64,000 bases of DNA from Forficula auricularia. Its lineage: Eukaryota > Arthropoda > Insecta > Dermaptera > Forficulidae. The stretch spans positions 853,626 to 917,625 of the forward strand of contig JALMQS010000841.1 in the NCBI GenBank assembly GCA_024734495.1. The letters run 5' to 3'. A program made the position numbers and the translations under genes. Positions 58,901-63,900 of the stretch are shown one piece after another (the stretch's first letter is position 1; each line of letters starts with the position of its first letter). Under the pieces are notes generated by a model, which ran no database searches, was not told where the DNA came from, and saw only the letters and a program-made list of their open reading frames with translations.

Positions 58901-60190
58901 TGGCACGTGGATCTTGAAACACTTCGCCCCACAGCATCGCTCCAAAGAACAGATAATTCACCATAGTTCAAACCCCTGTTTTTTCTAATAATCTTCTTCA
59001 ATGCCCGTCTATCAGCATCTGATATTTTGGATTTCGACGCATACGGAGGTTTTGTAGCTATTGTATCCGTTGTTTTATAAACTCGAATAATATTTCTGAC
59101 CATAAACTTTGATAAATTAACTAGATCGCCAATTTCCGCGTTTGATTTTCCCTTTTTAAATAAATTGATAATAATTGAGCGAATTTTTTCATCAACAACC
59201 TTTCCACGAGTCATTTTTACTAATAATAAACAAAATTTGTGATACTTTCACTCAAGATGAGTGTCAAAACTTAATAAGTACGTTGCCCAAAAGAATTCAA
59301 GCCGTAATTAAAAATAAAGGCGACGTCACACAGTGGTAAAGGTTTTGGAATTTTGTATGTTTTCCTTTGTTTTTAACAATTAAAAAATAATTTTAAATTA
59401 AATGTTACAATAAAATGTTTTAAATTGTTTAAAATGTTGTTCCAAATGATAATAAAAATAAATATTTAAATTAAATTTACCGTGAATTAGCATAATTTTA
59501 TTTAAAAAGAAAAAATATTGGTGGGCCAATTGAGATGGGACGGGGCACGTATAGTCGTATTAACTAATTCATTCATTCTAATTAGGTTGCTATGGCAACA
59601 AACAAATGTTTTTATCTACTCTTATTAAACGAACAAAAATTGTATATATATATTTATTTATATATTTGTTTGTATATTTGTATCTAGCCTAGGGGGCCGT
59701 GAACAAGTTTCTTTGTCTTGGACGTTTAAAAATCATCCCCCAAAGTTTACATTTTTGTCGCCATTTGGCGCTAAAGTCGTGAGGCACGGTCCCTATTCAG
59801 AACCTCAAAAATGGTGAGACAACAGATTTTTCGGCGCCTTAGTATACAAATTACTATTATTATGTATAAAAAAGAAATCTACAAATTCATTCATGTTTAA
59901 TTACGAATTGAAAATAACTATTTAATTAGAATAATATTTTTTTTTCATTTAAGCTGATTCATTTGATTAGAGGAGAAGTGAAGTCGTTTTGTGGCAAATT
60001 ATTATTTATTTATGCAAAGGATAATAAATAGAATGGCTGACAATTTCCATTATAATGTTTATTTAGTAAACAACAAACACACACTCACCATTGGAACCAC
60101 ATAAATGTCTGGCCGACTTCTTTTAGCGAGAAATAAAGAGACCATAACGCTCCGAATGTAGGCGCTGTGCAAAACTTTTGCGTGATAAAT
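34671..60190 (-). CDS. LMF2-like: Lipase maturation factor (LMF2-type), nine 3' exons; gene spans more than 25 kb
   Basis: A polytopic ER membrane protein family needed for folding and release of dimeric lipases (LMF1), with LMF2 as paralogue. Nine exons join in phase into about 549 codons plus stop: 60190-60089, 55007-54817, 53353-53175, 52112-51992, 49497-49369, 43874-43669, 40490-40250, 38275-38065, 34941-34671. All introns have GT-AG borders. Diagnostic order: [107 protein letters not shown]. The family is about 670-700 residues, so roughly 120 N-terminal residues are missing and must lie upstream of 60190. Introns run from 1.06 to 5.5 kb and are almost entirely transposon derived. No frame break is seen, so the gene is likely functional. 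Confidence 0.95.
35160..35417. other. Intronic repeat with CACTGAAAAAACGATATATT
   Basis: ACACTGAAAAAACGATATAT at 34969 and 35160 are direct copies, each followed by related TTAAGATGCNGCTATT sequence. No gene. Confidence 0.5.
35418..35990. mobile_element. Second copy of the ACTTTATCCAAT element
   Basis: Left end ACTTTATCCAATTCAAAGCA matches 14595 and is alignable to 35960, including GGTCCTCAGGTAAAGACTAC. A GGAT/GTAT microsatellite (35646-35693) lies inside. The right terminus is lost. Confidence 0.65.
36806..37070. mobile_element. Penelope-type palindrome, second sequence class
   Basis: AAATTATTGGATAAAAATACTT at the left in shifted form returns as its complement by 37070; centre near 36938. 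A sister copy is at 51041-51612. Confidence 0.75.
36898..36932 (-). ncRNA. Hammerhead-ribozyme-like motif (HH-l)
   Basis: Minus strand: CTGAAGA at 36926-36920, one unpaired T, helix II GGGT/ACCC, GAAA at 36905-36902, an AT-only helix III, helix I TCTC/GAGA. The plus-strand partner (box at 36952-36958) has a decayed helix II. Confidence 0.45.
38065..38275 (-). CDS. LMF2-like: LMF exon H
   Basis: Acceptor TTTTTTGAAG, donor GTCAGTTT. Encodes [40 protein letters not shown] and KATLYHYHYTGWDK. The first motif is the hallmark of the family. Confidence 0.97.
38547..39846. mobile_element. TIR element (CAGTGGCGAAGC ... GTGGCTACGCC) with foldback interior
   Basis: Ends CAGTGGCGAAGC and GTGGCTACGCCTA. 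Inner arms pair: AACTCGAAAACTATCAATTT (38833) and its relative in complement near 39490. G-run at 38571-38584. A stretch is shared with the hAT MITE at 53650-54100. No transposase. Superfamily uncertain, hAT-like by analogy. Confidence 0.6.
40250..40490 (-). CDS. LMF2-like: LMF exon G
   Basis: Acceptor CATATTCAG, donor GTAAGTGA. Encodes [40 protein letters not shown] and GPWREYHFVYKPTDVNGTLP. This is the conserved lumenal domain of the family. Confidence 0.97.
40555..41850 (+). repeat. ~60-70-bp minisatellite with RFX-type X-box motifs, split by a mariner remnant
   Basis: Units contain TTCTAATTAGGTTG, C(C/T)ATGGCAACAACAATG and TTATTATTGAGATAAAAT. X-box palindromes GTTGC(C/T)ATGGCAAC at 40579-40592, 40639-40652 and (one mismatch) 40697-40710. 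Later units (41290-41850) have TTGGCATGACAAC instead. Isolated units are at 32523-32590 and 59576-59605. Confidence 0.8.
40762..41290 (-). pseudogene. mariner transposase remnant with internal deletion
   Basis: Minus strand, frames mixed: an N-terminal region (FDVQDKER, then a fragment resembling RPKKFED..LQELLDED), a jump, INLNHALIE, TRRLIKQNRSRKR-like SHKAKPVKE region, TLIEQHFAEYSK, NGFAQSDNTLFWDCIHN and LPERWARCIESNGQH. This order is that of mariner (DD34D) transposases. Frameshifts and an internal deletion kill it. Confidence 0.75.
42005..42504 (-). pseudogene. Transposase C-terminal half
   Basis: Minus strand from 42504: WSSEPPEPSGIVEHLQNSLT, then GGICASGKTTLIYLD, VKINKEEYRGQVLENVEPWV, the DSAPAHKAKTTQ box (second Asp), LNPMDYSVWSILEA (third acidic position) and SLKALENSVRR, ending LGLCIPPKGGHFE. 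Reading requires several frame changes. Confidence 0.8.
42505..42915 (+). rRNA. 28S rRNA 3'-terminal fragment (pseudogene) inside the transposase
   Basis: Starts TTAGACCGTCGCGAGACAGG and contains CTGCTCAGTACGAGAGGAAC, GACATTTGGTTCACGCACTC, TACCATCCGTGGGATTAAGC and CTGAACGCCTCTAAGGCCGA, then AT-rich insect 28S 3'-end sequence (CTATAACTATGTAACTTTC, GACGAAATTCTTTTCGATTC). A few differences from the conserved consensus (GTTTTTGCGATAGTAAACC for the usual wording) suggest age. About 410 bases, in plus orientation. Confidence 0.92.
42925..43397 (-). pseudogene. Transposase N-terminal half
   Basis: Minus strand: two helix-turn-helix regions (CEIFRLLNVLQQTVSDILRF; VSMREIAGEIGIKRESVHQI) separated by a basic linker (KRKIIKKRVQPNSR), then LMNENKHLG, a frame break, QLKQGA and WETILF, where the first catalytic Asp should follow. 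The frame then runs into the rRNA insert. Confidence 0.8.
43669..43874 (-). CDS. LMF2-like: LMF exon F
   Basis: Poly-T acceptor ending TTTTAG, donor GTAAGATT. Encodes FSKKEFHENLGLVLPWIVIG, SLLWTIIQAISKNITEQSSQ (one NIT glycosylation-type sequon) and RSIIVTICYAVIAVFFFGIS. Confidence 0.9.
43970..44605. mobile_element. Family F element copy
   Basis: TTAGATCTCAAAAAAATCAT (43997) and inverted sequence TTTTTTGAGATCTAATTGAT (44294); ends CTCAAGTTAAAAAACCCACC (44574). The CTGGATGAATTCCAGTTC block is at 44157. No gene. Confidence 0.6.
44606..45345. other. AT-rich intronic DNA, no gene
   Basis: Contains the TAAATATTTGTTTATTTACA block (45045) seen at several places and a short TATA microsatellite (44760-44780). 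No coding frame. Confidence 0.5.
45611..47064 (+). pseudogene. Unclassified transposon-type protein (SDSCGGQN ... ESGHSEMECDS), interrupted
   Basis: Plus strand before the LINE: LNTPKTSTGQVFYLHKLAVY, VFNLTNKEGNCFCW, a frame break, CTNTPWNKQIKKSVHMLSDS, CGGQNKNSKFAAMCLHLLQK. After the LINE: FESGHSEMECDSIHSKIEGK, a frame break, VYLPEEWAQITKT, FPFVVKKMTYN. Uncharacterised proteins of this pattern are numerous in insect and other invertebrate genomes. Asp-Ser-Cys-Gly-Gly-Gln-Asn and His...Glu-Cys-Asp could be metal-binding or catalytic, which is a guess. Confidence 0.6.
45916..46848 (-). mobile_element. RTE-like LINE, 5'-truncated, with 11-bp target duplication
   Basis: Minus strand: VGVHQGSALSPLLFNLVMNY, the catalytic ILYADDVVFIDED, LEKWRKALESAGLRISRQKT, a frame break, MRWYGHVITEDHMARKVLDL and RPRLTWMSAVKNDL, then a GAAGAAGAA tail. 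ACAAAAGAATC flanks both sides (45907-45917 area and about 46847-46858). It interrupts the protein of the surrounding TIR element. Confidence 0.88.
47320..47960. mobile_element. Hairpin element with ~310-bp arms
   Basis: Centre near 47648. TAAATGGAGGGGCTAGGATGG-type sequence and ACAAACGGTAGATGGTAAAT occur on both arms; outer ends contain AACCGACTTCAAAAAATTAA and its complement. No transposase. Open frames here are symmetrical shadows. Confidence 0.8.
48632..49287 (-). mobile_element. LINE 3' fragment (RT C-terminus) with poly-A
   Basis: Minus strand: RKIGLLFRSKRFYKPPQLLT, IYKAQIRPCLEYGSHLWRGA, LDAIQKRAVRLIDD, then in shifted frames IPPKHAL, FIPMTSR(N)WNSLP, VHRHL..LSLNQLSLLFGNAR. It ends in an A-run (T-run at 48632-48643 on plus). 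Confidence 0.82.
49369..49497 (-). CDS. LMF2-like: LMF exon E
   Basis: Acceptor TTATGTTTCAG, donor GTAATATA. Encodes RFFGTHTLTSLVTVAIYGGL and AYIIWNLFGLKLTPANSLES, a membrane segment plus lumenal loop. Phase 1 at both ends. Confidence 0.88.
49628..50993. mobile_element. Family F foldback copy with a captured fragment
   Basis: Left arm AGTGAGTTTTTTTTATCTTG (49637), right arm complement ending CTCACCGGGTATATT (50985). Interior as in other copies. Right arm split by a 313-bp non-repeat insert (50485-50797). Confidence 0.7.
50485..50797 (-). pseudogene. Captured exon-like fragment, protein unknown
   Basis: Minus strand: an intron-like end (...AATTATTTTAG, to 50733) then 248 open bases: FFKIRYISPDTTAVEAIGVC, CVLSLDQERKRYDPFSYKSS, TISRLVRTWMDHQMNLKSKM, LYIQSPSPGRPDLLARMLGA, CH. 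The stop is formed across the insertion border. TATAGGTT flanks both sides (50477-50484, 50798-50805), and neighbouring family F copies lack this segment. I do not recognise the protein. Its normal codon use and even composition suggest a real host exon carried in as DNA. Confidence 0.5.
51041..51612. mobile_element. Penelope-type palindrome, sister of 36806-37070, with extra palindrome and MITE inside
   Basis: Outer arms match 36806-37070. A 96-bp MITE (51151-51246) splits helix II of the left hammerhead-like motif (box at 51259-51253, minus). A second inverted repeat (about 51280-51385 and 51405-51510) fills the centre. Confidence 0.75.
51151..51246. mobile_element. 96-bp MITE, CCCAGGTAACACA family, copy 2
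   Basis: CCCAGGTAACACACAATATC ... GTGGTTACCTGGG. Flanks GACTAA and AACCCATC compared with the uninterrupted sister GACTAACCCATC (36910-36921) show a 2-bp AA duplication. Confidence 0.9.
51800..51964. mobile_element. 165-bp hAT-like MITE
   Basis: Ends CAAGGGGTGAACCGCGA and TCGCGGTTCACCCCTCG; near-perfect 8-bp duplication TAATAAAT/TAATAAAA. Related to 15837-15976. Confidence 0.85.
51992..52112 (-). CDS. LMF2-like: LMF exon D
   Basis: Acceptor TTTTGTAG, donor GTGAGTAT. Encodes [40 protein letters not shown]. A hAT-like MITE (51800-51964) lies 28 bases past the donor. Confidence 0.95.
52541..52847. mobile_element. 307-bp member of the CCCAGG family
   Basis: CCCAGGTAACACACAATATC at the left, GTGCTACCTGGG at the right. 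Interior is many GAATATTC-type words. Flanked by TA (AAATA and TAAATA). Confidence 0.75.
52858..53139 (+). mobile_element. Solo LTR, 282 bp
   Basis: TGTAGCGGCC ... CCTTAACA, flanked by AATAA on both sides (52853-52857, 53140-53144). Resembles the LTR at 55360-55683 (GGCCGCTAGATGACTCAGTC in both). It stands 36 bases from LMF exon C, in the intron. Confidence 0.85.
53175..53353 (-). CDS. LMF2-like: LMF exon C
   Basis: Acceptor TTTGTTTTTCAG, donor GTAAGAAA. Encodes [40 protein letters not shown] and PLLFFIPIRSVRVVGFYLE. A solo LTR ends 36 bases downstream of the donor. Confidence 0.96.
53506..54267. mobile_element. 762-bp hAT MITE
   Basis: CAGTGGTTCCCAACC ... GGTTGGGAACCACTG with the perfect 8-bp duplication GTCTATAC (53498-53505, 54268-54275). 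Internal sequence is shared with 38571-39040. No transposase. Confidence 0.93.
54408..54476 (+). tRNA. tRNA-Trp(CCA)-derived sequence lacking its 5' acceptor strand, joined to an LTR end
   Basis: ACGCAACGGTAGCGC, TGACTCCAGATCAGAAGG (anticodon CCA), GTGTTCAAATC and ACGTCGGGGTCA are the D arm, anticodon arm, T arm and 3' acceptor of tRNA-Trp, followed by CCA (54474-54476). The 5' acceptor strand is missing. The added CCA and the LTR end directly beyond it show that this is a retroelement copy of a primer tRNA, not a tRNA gene. Confidence 0.85.
54480..54570 (-). mobile_element. LTR 3'-end fragment next to the tRNA-Trp copy
   Basis: Minus strand ends CCTAACA at 54480, then ATC, then the tRNA complement. 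GTGCGTGGTGCGTGTCCGC matches the solo LTR near 53115 (complement). The rest of the LTR is lost. Confidence 0.75.
54571..54816. other. Intronic spacer, no gene
   Basis: 54575-54700 is moderately G+C-rich, unique in the window and open in two frames but without a family I recognise. The rest is AT-rich up to LMF exon B. Confidence 0.35.
54817..55007 (-). CDS. LMF2-like: LMF exon B
   Basis: Acceptor follows a (TG)n tract and TTCAG; donor GTATTT. Encodes [20 protein letters not shown] through [20 protein letters not shown] to CPTWWNLS. The internal RRSRTQAFDV loop is basic. Confidence 0.95.
55360..55797 (+). mobile_element. LTR (324 bp) plus primer-binding site and short leader of an LTR retrotransposon
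   Basis: LTR TGTAGCGGCC ... CCCTAACA at 55360-55683, spacer ATAAC, then the primer-binding site, then about 90 bases of leader. The uninterrupted right arm (GTTACCCGGTATCAATC in complement) shows the insert ends near 55797; no gag or pol follows. An element cut down to its 5' end. Confidence 0.75.
55689..55706 (+). other. Primer-binding site for tRNA-Trp
   Basis: TGGTGACCCCGACGTGAT is complementary to the 3' 18 bases of tRNA-Trp with CCA, the usual length, stopping where the methylated A58 halts copying. Confidence 0.9.
56411..57030. other. Intronic region with a C-rich patch, no gene
   Basis: 56586-56660 is C-rich (CACCCCCCCCCTCCACTCCG...), like the tract at 22680. The rest is AT-rich. No coding evidence. 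Confidence 0.45.
57040..57238 (-). mobile_element. Helitron/Helentron-like terminus, reverse
   Basis: Complement of TCTACTCTTATTAAACGATC ends at 57238; GTAGAGTCGTTTTCAAAATA (57147) and GACCGTGACAGATCG precede it. Related to 3725, 59615 and 63303. Confidence 0.5.
57239..57919. repeat. Inverted repeats with TTTTTACTGATGTCAAAAAT and a minisatellite unit
   Basis: 57370-57440 (ACTAGTTTTTACTGATGTCA, AACTGATTATAACTAGATAA) is matched in complement at 57730-57800. A unit of the 105-bp minisatellite (TTTTGGGTGGTTAGTTTTTG) is at 57442. No gene. Confidence 0.6.
57920..59551 (-). mobile_element. Tc1-like element with ~318-bp TIRs, nearly intact
   Basis: TACGAGCCCTGTCCCATCTC at the left and the complement of TACGTGCCCCGTCCCATCTC at the right, flanked by TA (57918-57919, 59552-59553). 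TIRs 57920-58238 and 59234-59551. The left TIR contains the last 36 transposase codons. High TIR identity suggests a recent insertion into the LMF intron. Confidence 0.93.
58130..59214 (-). pseudogene. Tc1 transposase (DD34E) with one intron and one nonsense codon
   Basis: Start ATG at 59214. Paired-like HTH region (MTRGKVVDEKIRSIIINLFK, GKSNAEIGDLVNLSKFMVRN), second HTH (LNYGELSVLWSDAVGRSVSR), then KLGFKTYK. A 56-bp intron (58863-58808, GTAATT...TTTTAG) restores AKEKPLLTLKQ. Catalytic core: HWSDESRFEV, VMVWGSMSARGVG, FQQDGAACHTS and WVANSPDLSPIETLWHTMKK, ending GDVTQW at 58130. An in-frame TAA near 58487 (where the family has Leu, before KKSLLPTM) is the only clear lesion. Confidence 0.9.
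59586..59599. promoter_or_regulatory. X-box-like palindrome (RFX consensus) in a single repeat unit
   Basis: GTTGCTATGGCAAC within TCTAATTAGG...AACAAA, a lone unit of the 40555 minisatellite. It matches the RFX consensus; binding is inference. Confidence 0.3.
59615..60088. other. Helitron-like terminus and intronic spacer, no gene
   Basis: TCTACTCTTATTAAACGAAC at 59615. 59690-59830 has a G+C-richer stretch (GGTCCCTATTCAGAACCTC) unlike its surroundings, with a related piece near 30750. No coding frame. Confidence 0.4.
60089..60190 (-). CDS. LMF2-like: LMF exon A (first one visible)
   Basis: Acceptor TTTGTTTCCAG before 60190, donor GTGAGTGT after 60089. In phase with the next exon it reads FITQKFCTAP, FGALWSLYFSLKEVGQTFMW and FQW (split Trp codon TG|G). 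Another frame is open and looks like a different protein, but the phase and the [12 protein letters not shown] junction settle the choice. Confidence 0.92.
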
Positions 60191-60237
60191 CTGGAAACAA
60201 AACAAAAATAAATTGTTAGAATTTTGTTCATTTTTTA

Positions 60238-60376
60238 CTTTTACCATACAGGGTATGGTCAAATATTGTAATCGTGNNNNNNNNNNNNNNNNNNNNNNNN
60301 NNNNNNNNNNNNNNNNNNNNNNNNNNNNNNNNNNNNNNNNNNNNNNNNNNNNNNNNNNNNNNNNNNNNNNNNNNNN
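60238..60376. mobile_element. Foldback 3-family left end, then a 100-N assembly gap
   Basis: TTACCATACAGGGTATGGTC and AAATATTGTAATCGTG (60241-60276) match the start of foldback 3, and then 100 Ns follow (60277-60376). Gaps of exactly 100 Ns usually mean unknown length. A collapsed hairpin is the likely cause. Confidence 0.7.
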
Positions 60377-60584
60377 TATTTCAAATAATCATACAAATTT
60401 TCTTCACTTTAATGTTGAGGAAACCGGGAAAAAAGTGCCAAAATCTTTCAAGTAAACATGTACTTCCTGTTCTTCGATAAACTTCTGGTACTTATAACCA
60501 TAGGCAAGATATGAACGATTAAAATATGTATTTTGCGACATGACTCATTTAATTCCTCTTCCTTTATTACAATCGGATTAAAAT

Positions 60585-60819
60585 ATCATCATCATCATCA
60601 TCATGAGCCTGTCGATATCGACAATCCACTGCTGAATATAGGCCTCTTCCATCAAATGGAAGGGGGTTGGCATTAAGTGAGTGACCACGCTTTCCAGACG
60701 GATTGGTGACTAGGAATCAGATTATAGCCGGTCAAATATCAATGCAGGGACTCGGACTCGAACCCGGGACTCCTGCTTAGAAGGCTAGTGTCTTTAAGCT
60801 CTCGGCTAATCCGATTCCT
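60585..60819 (-). mobile_element. tRNA-derived SINE, copy 2, with target duplication
   Basis: Nearly identical to 25208-25433. Box B GGTTCGAGTCC on minus, (GATGAT)n tail at 60585-60605. Flanked by ATTAAAATAT (60577-60586 and 60824-60833), a 10-bp target duplication. Confidence 0.9.
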
Positions 60820-60839
60820 TATTATTAAAATATATTCAG

Positions 60840-61680
60840 GACTAATAATAACTTCCCTATTAGCAGACCTGGTCTAGAAAATGTTTTCTAGACACTATGA
60901 GATCTTCTAGACATCTTAAAGACGAGAGTGCTATCTTGATAAGTACTAAACCAATTTAAAAACAAAATCGTAGTAAAAATGTTTTTTTCGACAAAGAAAT
61001 CTATATCTATATCTATTCTATAATTAATAATAAGAGGCTTGTGTGTTTATTAATTTTAAACCCCGCTAATAGTTCATGACAAATAAAAATTGATTAAAAT
61101 TATGAAATTTAAATTATTAATTTAAAATTCACTGCAGATTACAGGGGACATAGTCCGCAGAAGGTGGGCTTAGTAGTTGGTTTTAATTGCCCATTAGAGT
61201 TTCAATATATATATCTTCAAAGAAATAGTTTATTATCGCTATTTTATGGCTCCTGCCGATGCAATCCGCAATACACAAAGTTCGATTTGAATGCATATCT
61301 GACCCCCAAGGCGGCGCTCACTCATTCAACGAGTACAGTAATTAATACCTCTCAAACTTACGCGATATATAGGACCTACCTATCATTATTTAAGTCAAAT
61401 TCGTGTAAGTCTGGGTACATTTTTGCCAATAAATTCTCTACATACAATTATAAAGTAATTTGAAGCCGTGAAAGTTAAAAAATGTTATCAAATATTTCAG
61501 ATGTTAATTCTACACATTTAGAAAATTATTTTATTATTTTTTTCTAAATATGTATGGTAGAATTAACATAAGAAATTATTGATTACATTATTTAACATTC
61601 ACGGCTCAAATTGCTTTAAGAAAAATTAAAACTAACGTTTAAAAGTTAAATGTGTCTACATACAAATCTTATCTTATCAT
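60840..61680. other. No gene recognised
   Basis: 60870-60945 contains a TCTAGA-rich short inverted repeat (GTCTAGAAAATGTTTTCTAG-type). 61140-61460 is open on the plus strand for 99 codons after a possible acceptor, but it has no family features I recognise and no start context. 61460-61620 has GTGAAAGTTAAAAAATG-like inverted words. Confidence 0.35.
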
Positions 61681-61689
61681 ATCTTATTT

Positions 61690-62135
61690 TATTATATTAA
61701 ACGAACAATTCTTGTATATATATATACATGTACATACTTGTTTTCAAAACAGCTCTAAACGATTTATGAAATTCATGGTTAGAGGGTTTTTGTGTTGGAC
61801 ATTCGATCTGTCACGGTGTCATCTTTCGGGTAAATTGCTTTGATGGGTTTTTCGTTATTTGAAATAATATCTCATGTGGTTGTTTGATAAAAATGTTTAT
61901 TTACATTTATTCAATTTCTCTTTAATAAAGTAATTGGTTTTTTAATTTTATATCCCACAATAAGATCATTATAATTATTATTTTATATTAACAATTGGGC
62001 AATTTTATTGATTGGAGGATTGGAAAGAGGGATTGATGAGGAGATATGGAGATTACCAATCGACTTGATTGGGGAATAATGGAATTGAAATAATTATCGG
62101 AAAGAGGTTTTTCTTACTCCTTTTTTATTCAAAAA
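61690..62135 (+). mobile_element. Helitron-like repeat, copy
   Basis: ATTAAACGAACAATTCTTGT (61697), ACATTCGATCTGTCACGGTG (61799), CCCACAATAAGATCATTATA (61951), GAGATATGGAGATTACCAAT (62040). Parallel to 63303-63740. Confidence 0.55.
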
Positions 62136-62237
62136 TTTAATTTTAAAAAAATATTGATATAGGAATCAATATTTAATTCGCAATACTTTAATTTTAAACT
62201 CAAAAAAACGACATCCAAGTAACCTCACGCTTGGAAA

Positions 62238-62640
62238 ATTCCAAAACCTGCCGTAAAAAGCAAAATATTTAATATTTATTAAATATTTTTGCATTGCGAG
62301 CAGCAGAAAATTATTCTGCATCTTTATTAAACTCACCCCTGGCTTAAAAACATCGTATTATATTTAAATTAATTAATAATTGATTGAAGCAGGTGCTTTG
62401 TTCAAATTTCCGTTTATAACCACCCACCTTTTCTCCGAAAATTCCAAAACTTGCCGTAAAAAGCAAAATATTTAATACTTATTAAATATTTTTGCATTAC
62501 GATGCAGCAGAAAATTATTCTGCATTTTATTCAAACTCATCCCCGGTTTAAAAAACGTTTTACGACACTTAATTTAATTAATAATTAATTGAATCACGTG
62601 ATCCGTTCCGTTTTGTAAACACCCACCTTTTCCGAAAATT
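62238..62640 (+). repeat. ~205-bp tandem duplication
   Basis: AAAATTCCAAAACCTGCCGT, AAAAGCAAAATATTTAATA, GCAGCAGAAAATTATTCTGC and ACCCACCTTTTC occur in the same order from 62235 and from 62437. No coding frame. Confidence 0.85.
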
Positions 62641-63302
62641 CCGTGGAGTGGGGGGTGTTAGGTTTATTTTCGTTACGGAATTTCTTGGCTCGGTCGCTGC
62701 GCTCAAAGCCCGCGATAAAAGCTATGCAATAGCTTAAAAAAATATTATAATTTTAGGTAAATAATAAATTCAAATGCAAACATTTTTTTTAAACTAAGTA
62801 TTAGAAATTTATTGAATTTAGAGTTTTGATATTCAGGCAGCTATAATAGTATTGTCATAAAAGTTTAATGATTTATTATTTATTCATTATTATTATTTAT
62901 TTATTTATTTAGTTTTATTTTAAAATGGATATTTTTCATCCTAAAATGTTTAATTATTATTTATTTTGCCCTGTTATTTCTATTCGAGTAAAAAAACTGG
63001 CGATTCTATTTAATTGGCATAATTAAGAGTTAACAAACAATCGACATTTTGTCCAAAGTTTAATCTAATTATAATTTTCACCAGTTAGTAAAGAGAGAGA
63101 GAGATGTTGTGAGAGTGTGAACAACCAACGGCCATTATTTTCATTTTGTCTAATCTTTATTTTTTATTTTTTTTTTTCATTGGGGGAGAATTTGAAATTA
63201 AAAAGAAAAATAATATACACACCTATATATAACATTATAATTGAGTAAAAATTAAATTGTACAGAGACATCAAATGTTTAATATTTAAATCTATATTTTG
63301 TA
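62641..63302. other. No gene seen
   Basis: 62690-62730 is a G+C-rich patch (CTCGGTCGCTGCGCTCAAAG). The rest is AT-rich with short TTTA and GA runs (63090-63105). Confidence 0.5.
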
Positions 63303-63900
63303 TCTACTTTTATTAAACGAGCAAAAATTATATATAGGTATATATATATATCCGATCGGGTTCTCGAAAACAGCTCTAACGATTTGGATTAAATTCACGG
63401 GTTAGGAGGGTTTTGTGTTGGACATTCGATCTGTCACGGTCTCATCTTCGGCTAAGTTGTTTTTGATGGGTTTTTTGTTGATTGAAATAATTATTCACAG
63501 GTGGTTGTCTCGATAAAAATGTTTATTTAAATTTTTATTCAATTTCCTTTTAATAAATAATTGGTTTTTTAATTTTATATCCCACAATAAGATCATTATA
63601 ATTATTATTTTATATTAACAATTGGGCAATTTTATTGATTGGAGGATTGGACAGAGGGATTGATGAGGAGATATGGAGATTACCAATCGACTTGATTGGG
63701 GAATAATGGAATTGAAATAATTATCGGAAAAGAGGTTTTTTATCTAATTAGATTTTTCCTCTTATTAAAAATAAGGACTAAAGATGAATAAGGACACTCG
63801 ATGGCAGAGAAGTAATCTCCGGAATCGAAGCAAAAAATACAATGTATACATTAATTAATGTAAAATAATTTGTTTAATAAAATTTATAAAAAAAAAAAAA
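63303..63900 (+). mobile_element. Helitron-like repeat, most complete copy
   Basis: TCTACTTTTATTAAACGAGC start, GAAAACAGCTCTAACGATTT, ACATTCGATCTGTCACGGTC, CCCACAATAAGATCATTATA, then AATAATTATCGGAAAAGAGG and GAAGTAATCTCCGGAATCGA as at 19870. The 3' end is not defined in the window. Confidence 0.5.

Noticed and set aside
60089..60190. An exon in another frame reading AYIRSVMVSLFLAKRSRPDI, resembling a mannosyltransferase (ALG2-like).
   Set aside because: The other frame gives GQTFMWFQW and joins in phase with DSLLLEAG at 55007, matching LMF. The first reading is a shadow.
60213..60480. Open frames running through the N gap.
   Set aside because: Ns translate as X; there is no information.
61164..61463. 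A 99-codon plus-strand frame after a possible splice acceptor.
   Set aside because: No recognisable motif, poor codon pattern and no supporting neighbours; left as unassigned.
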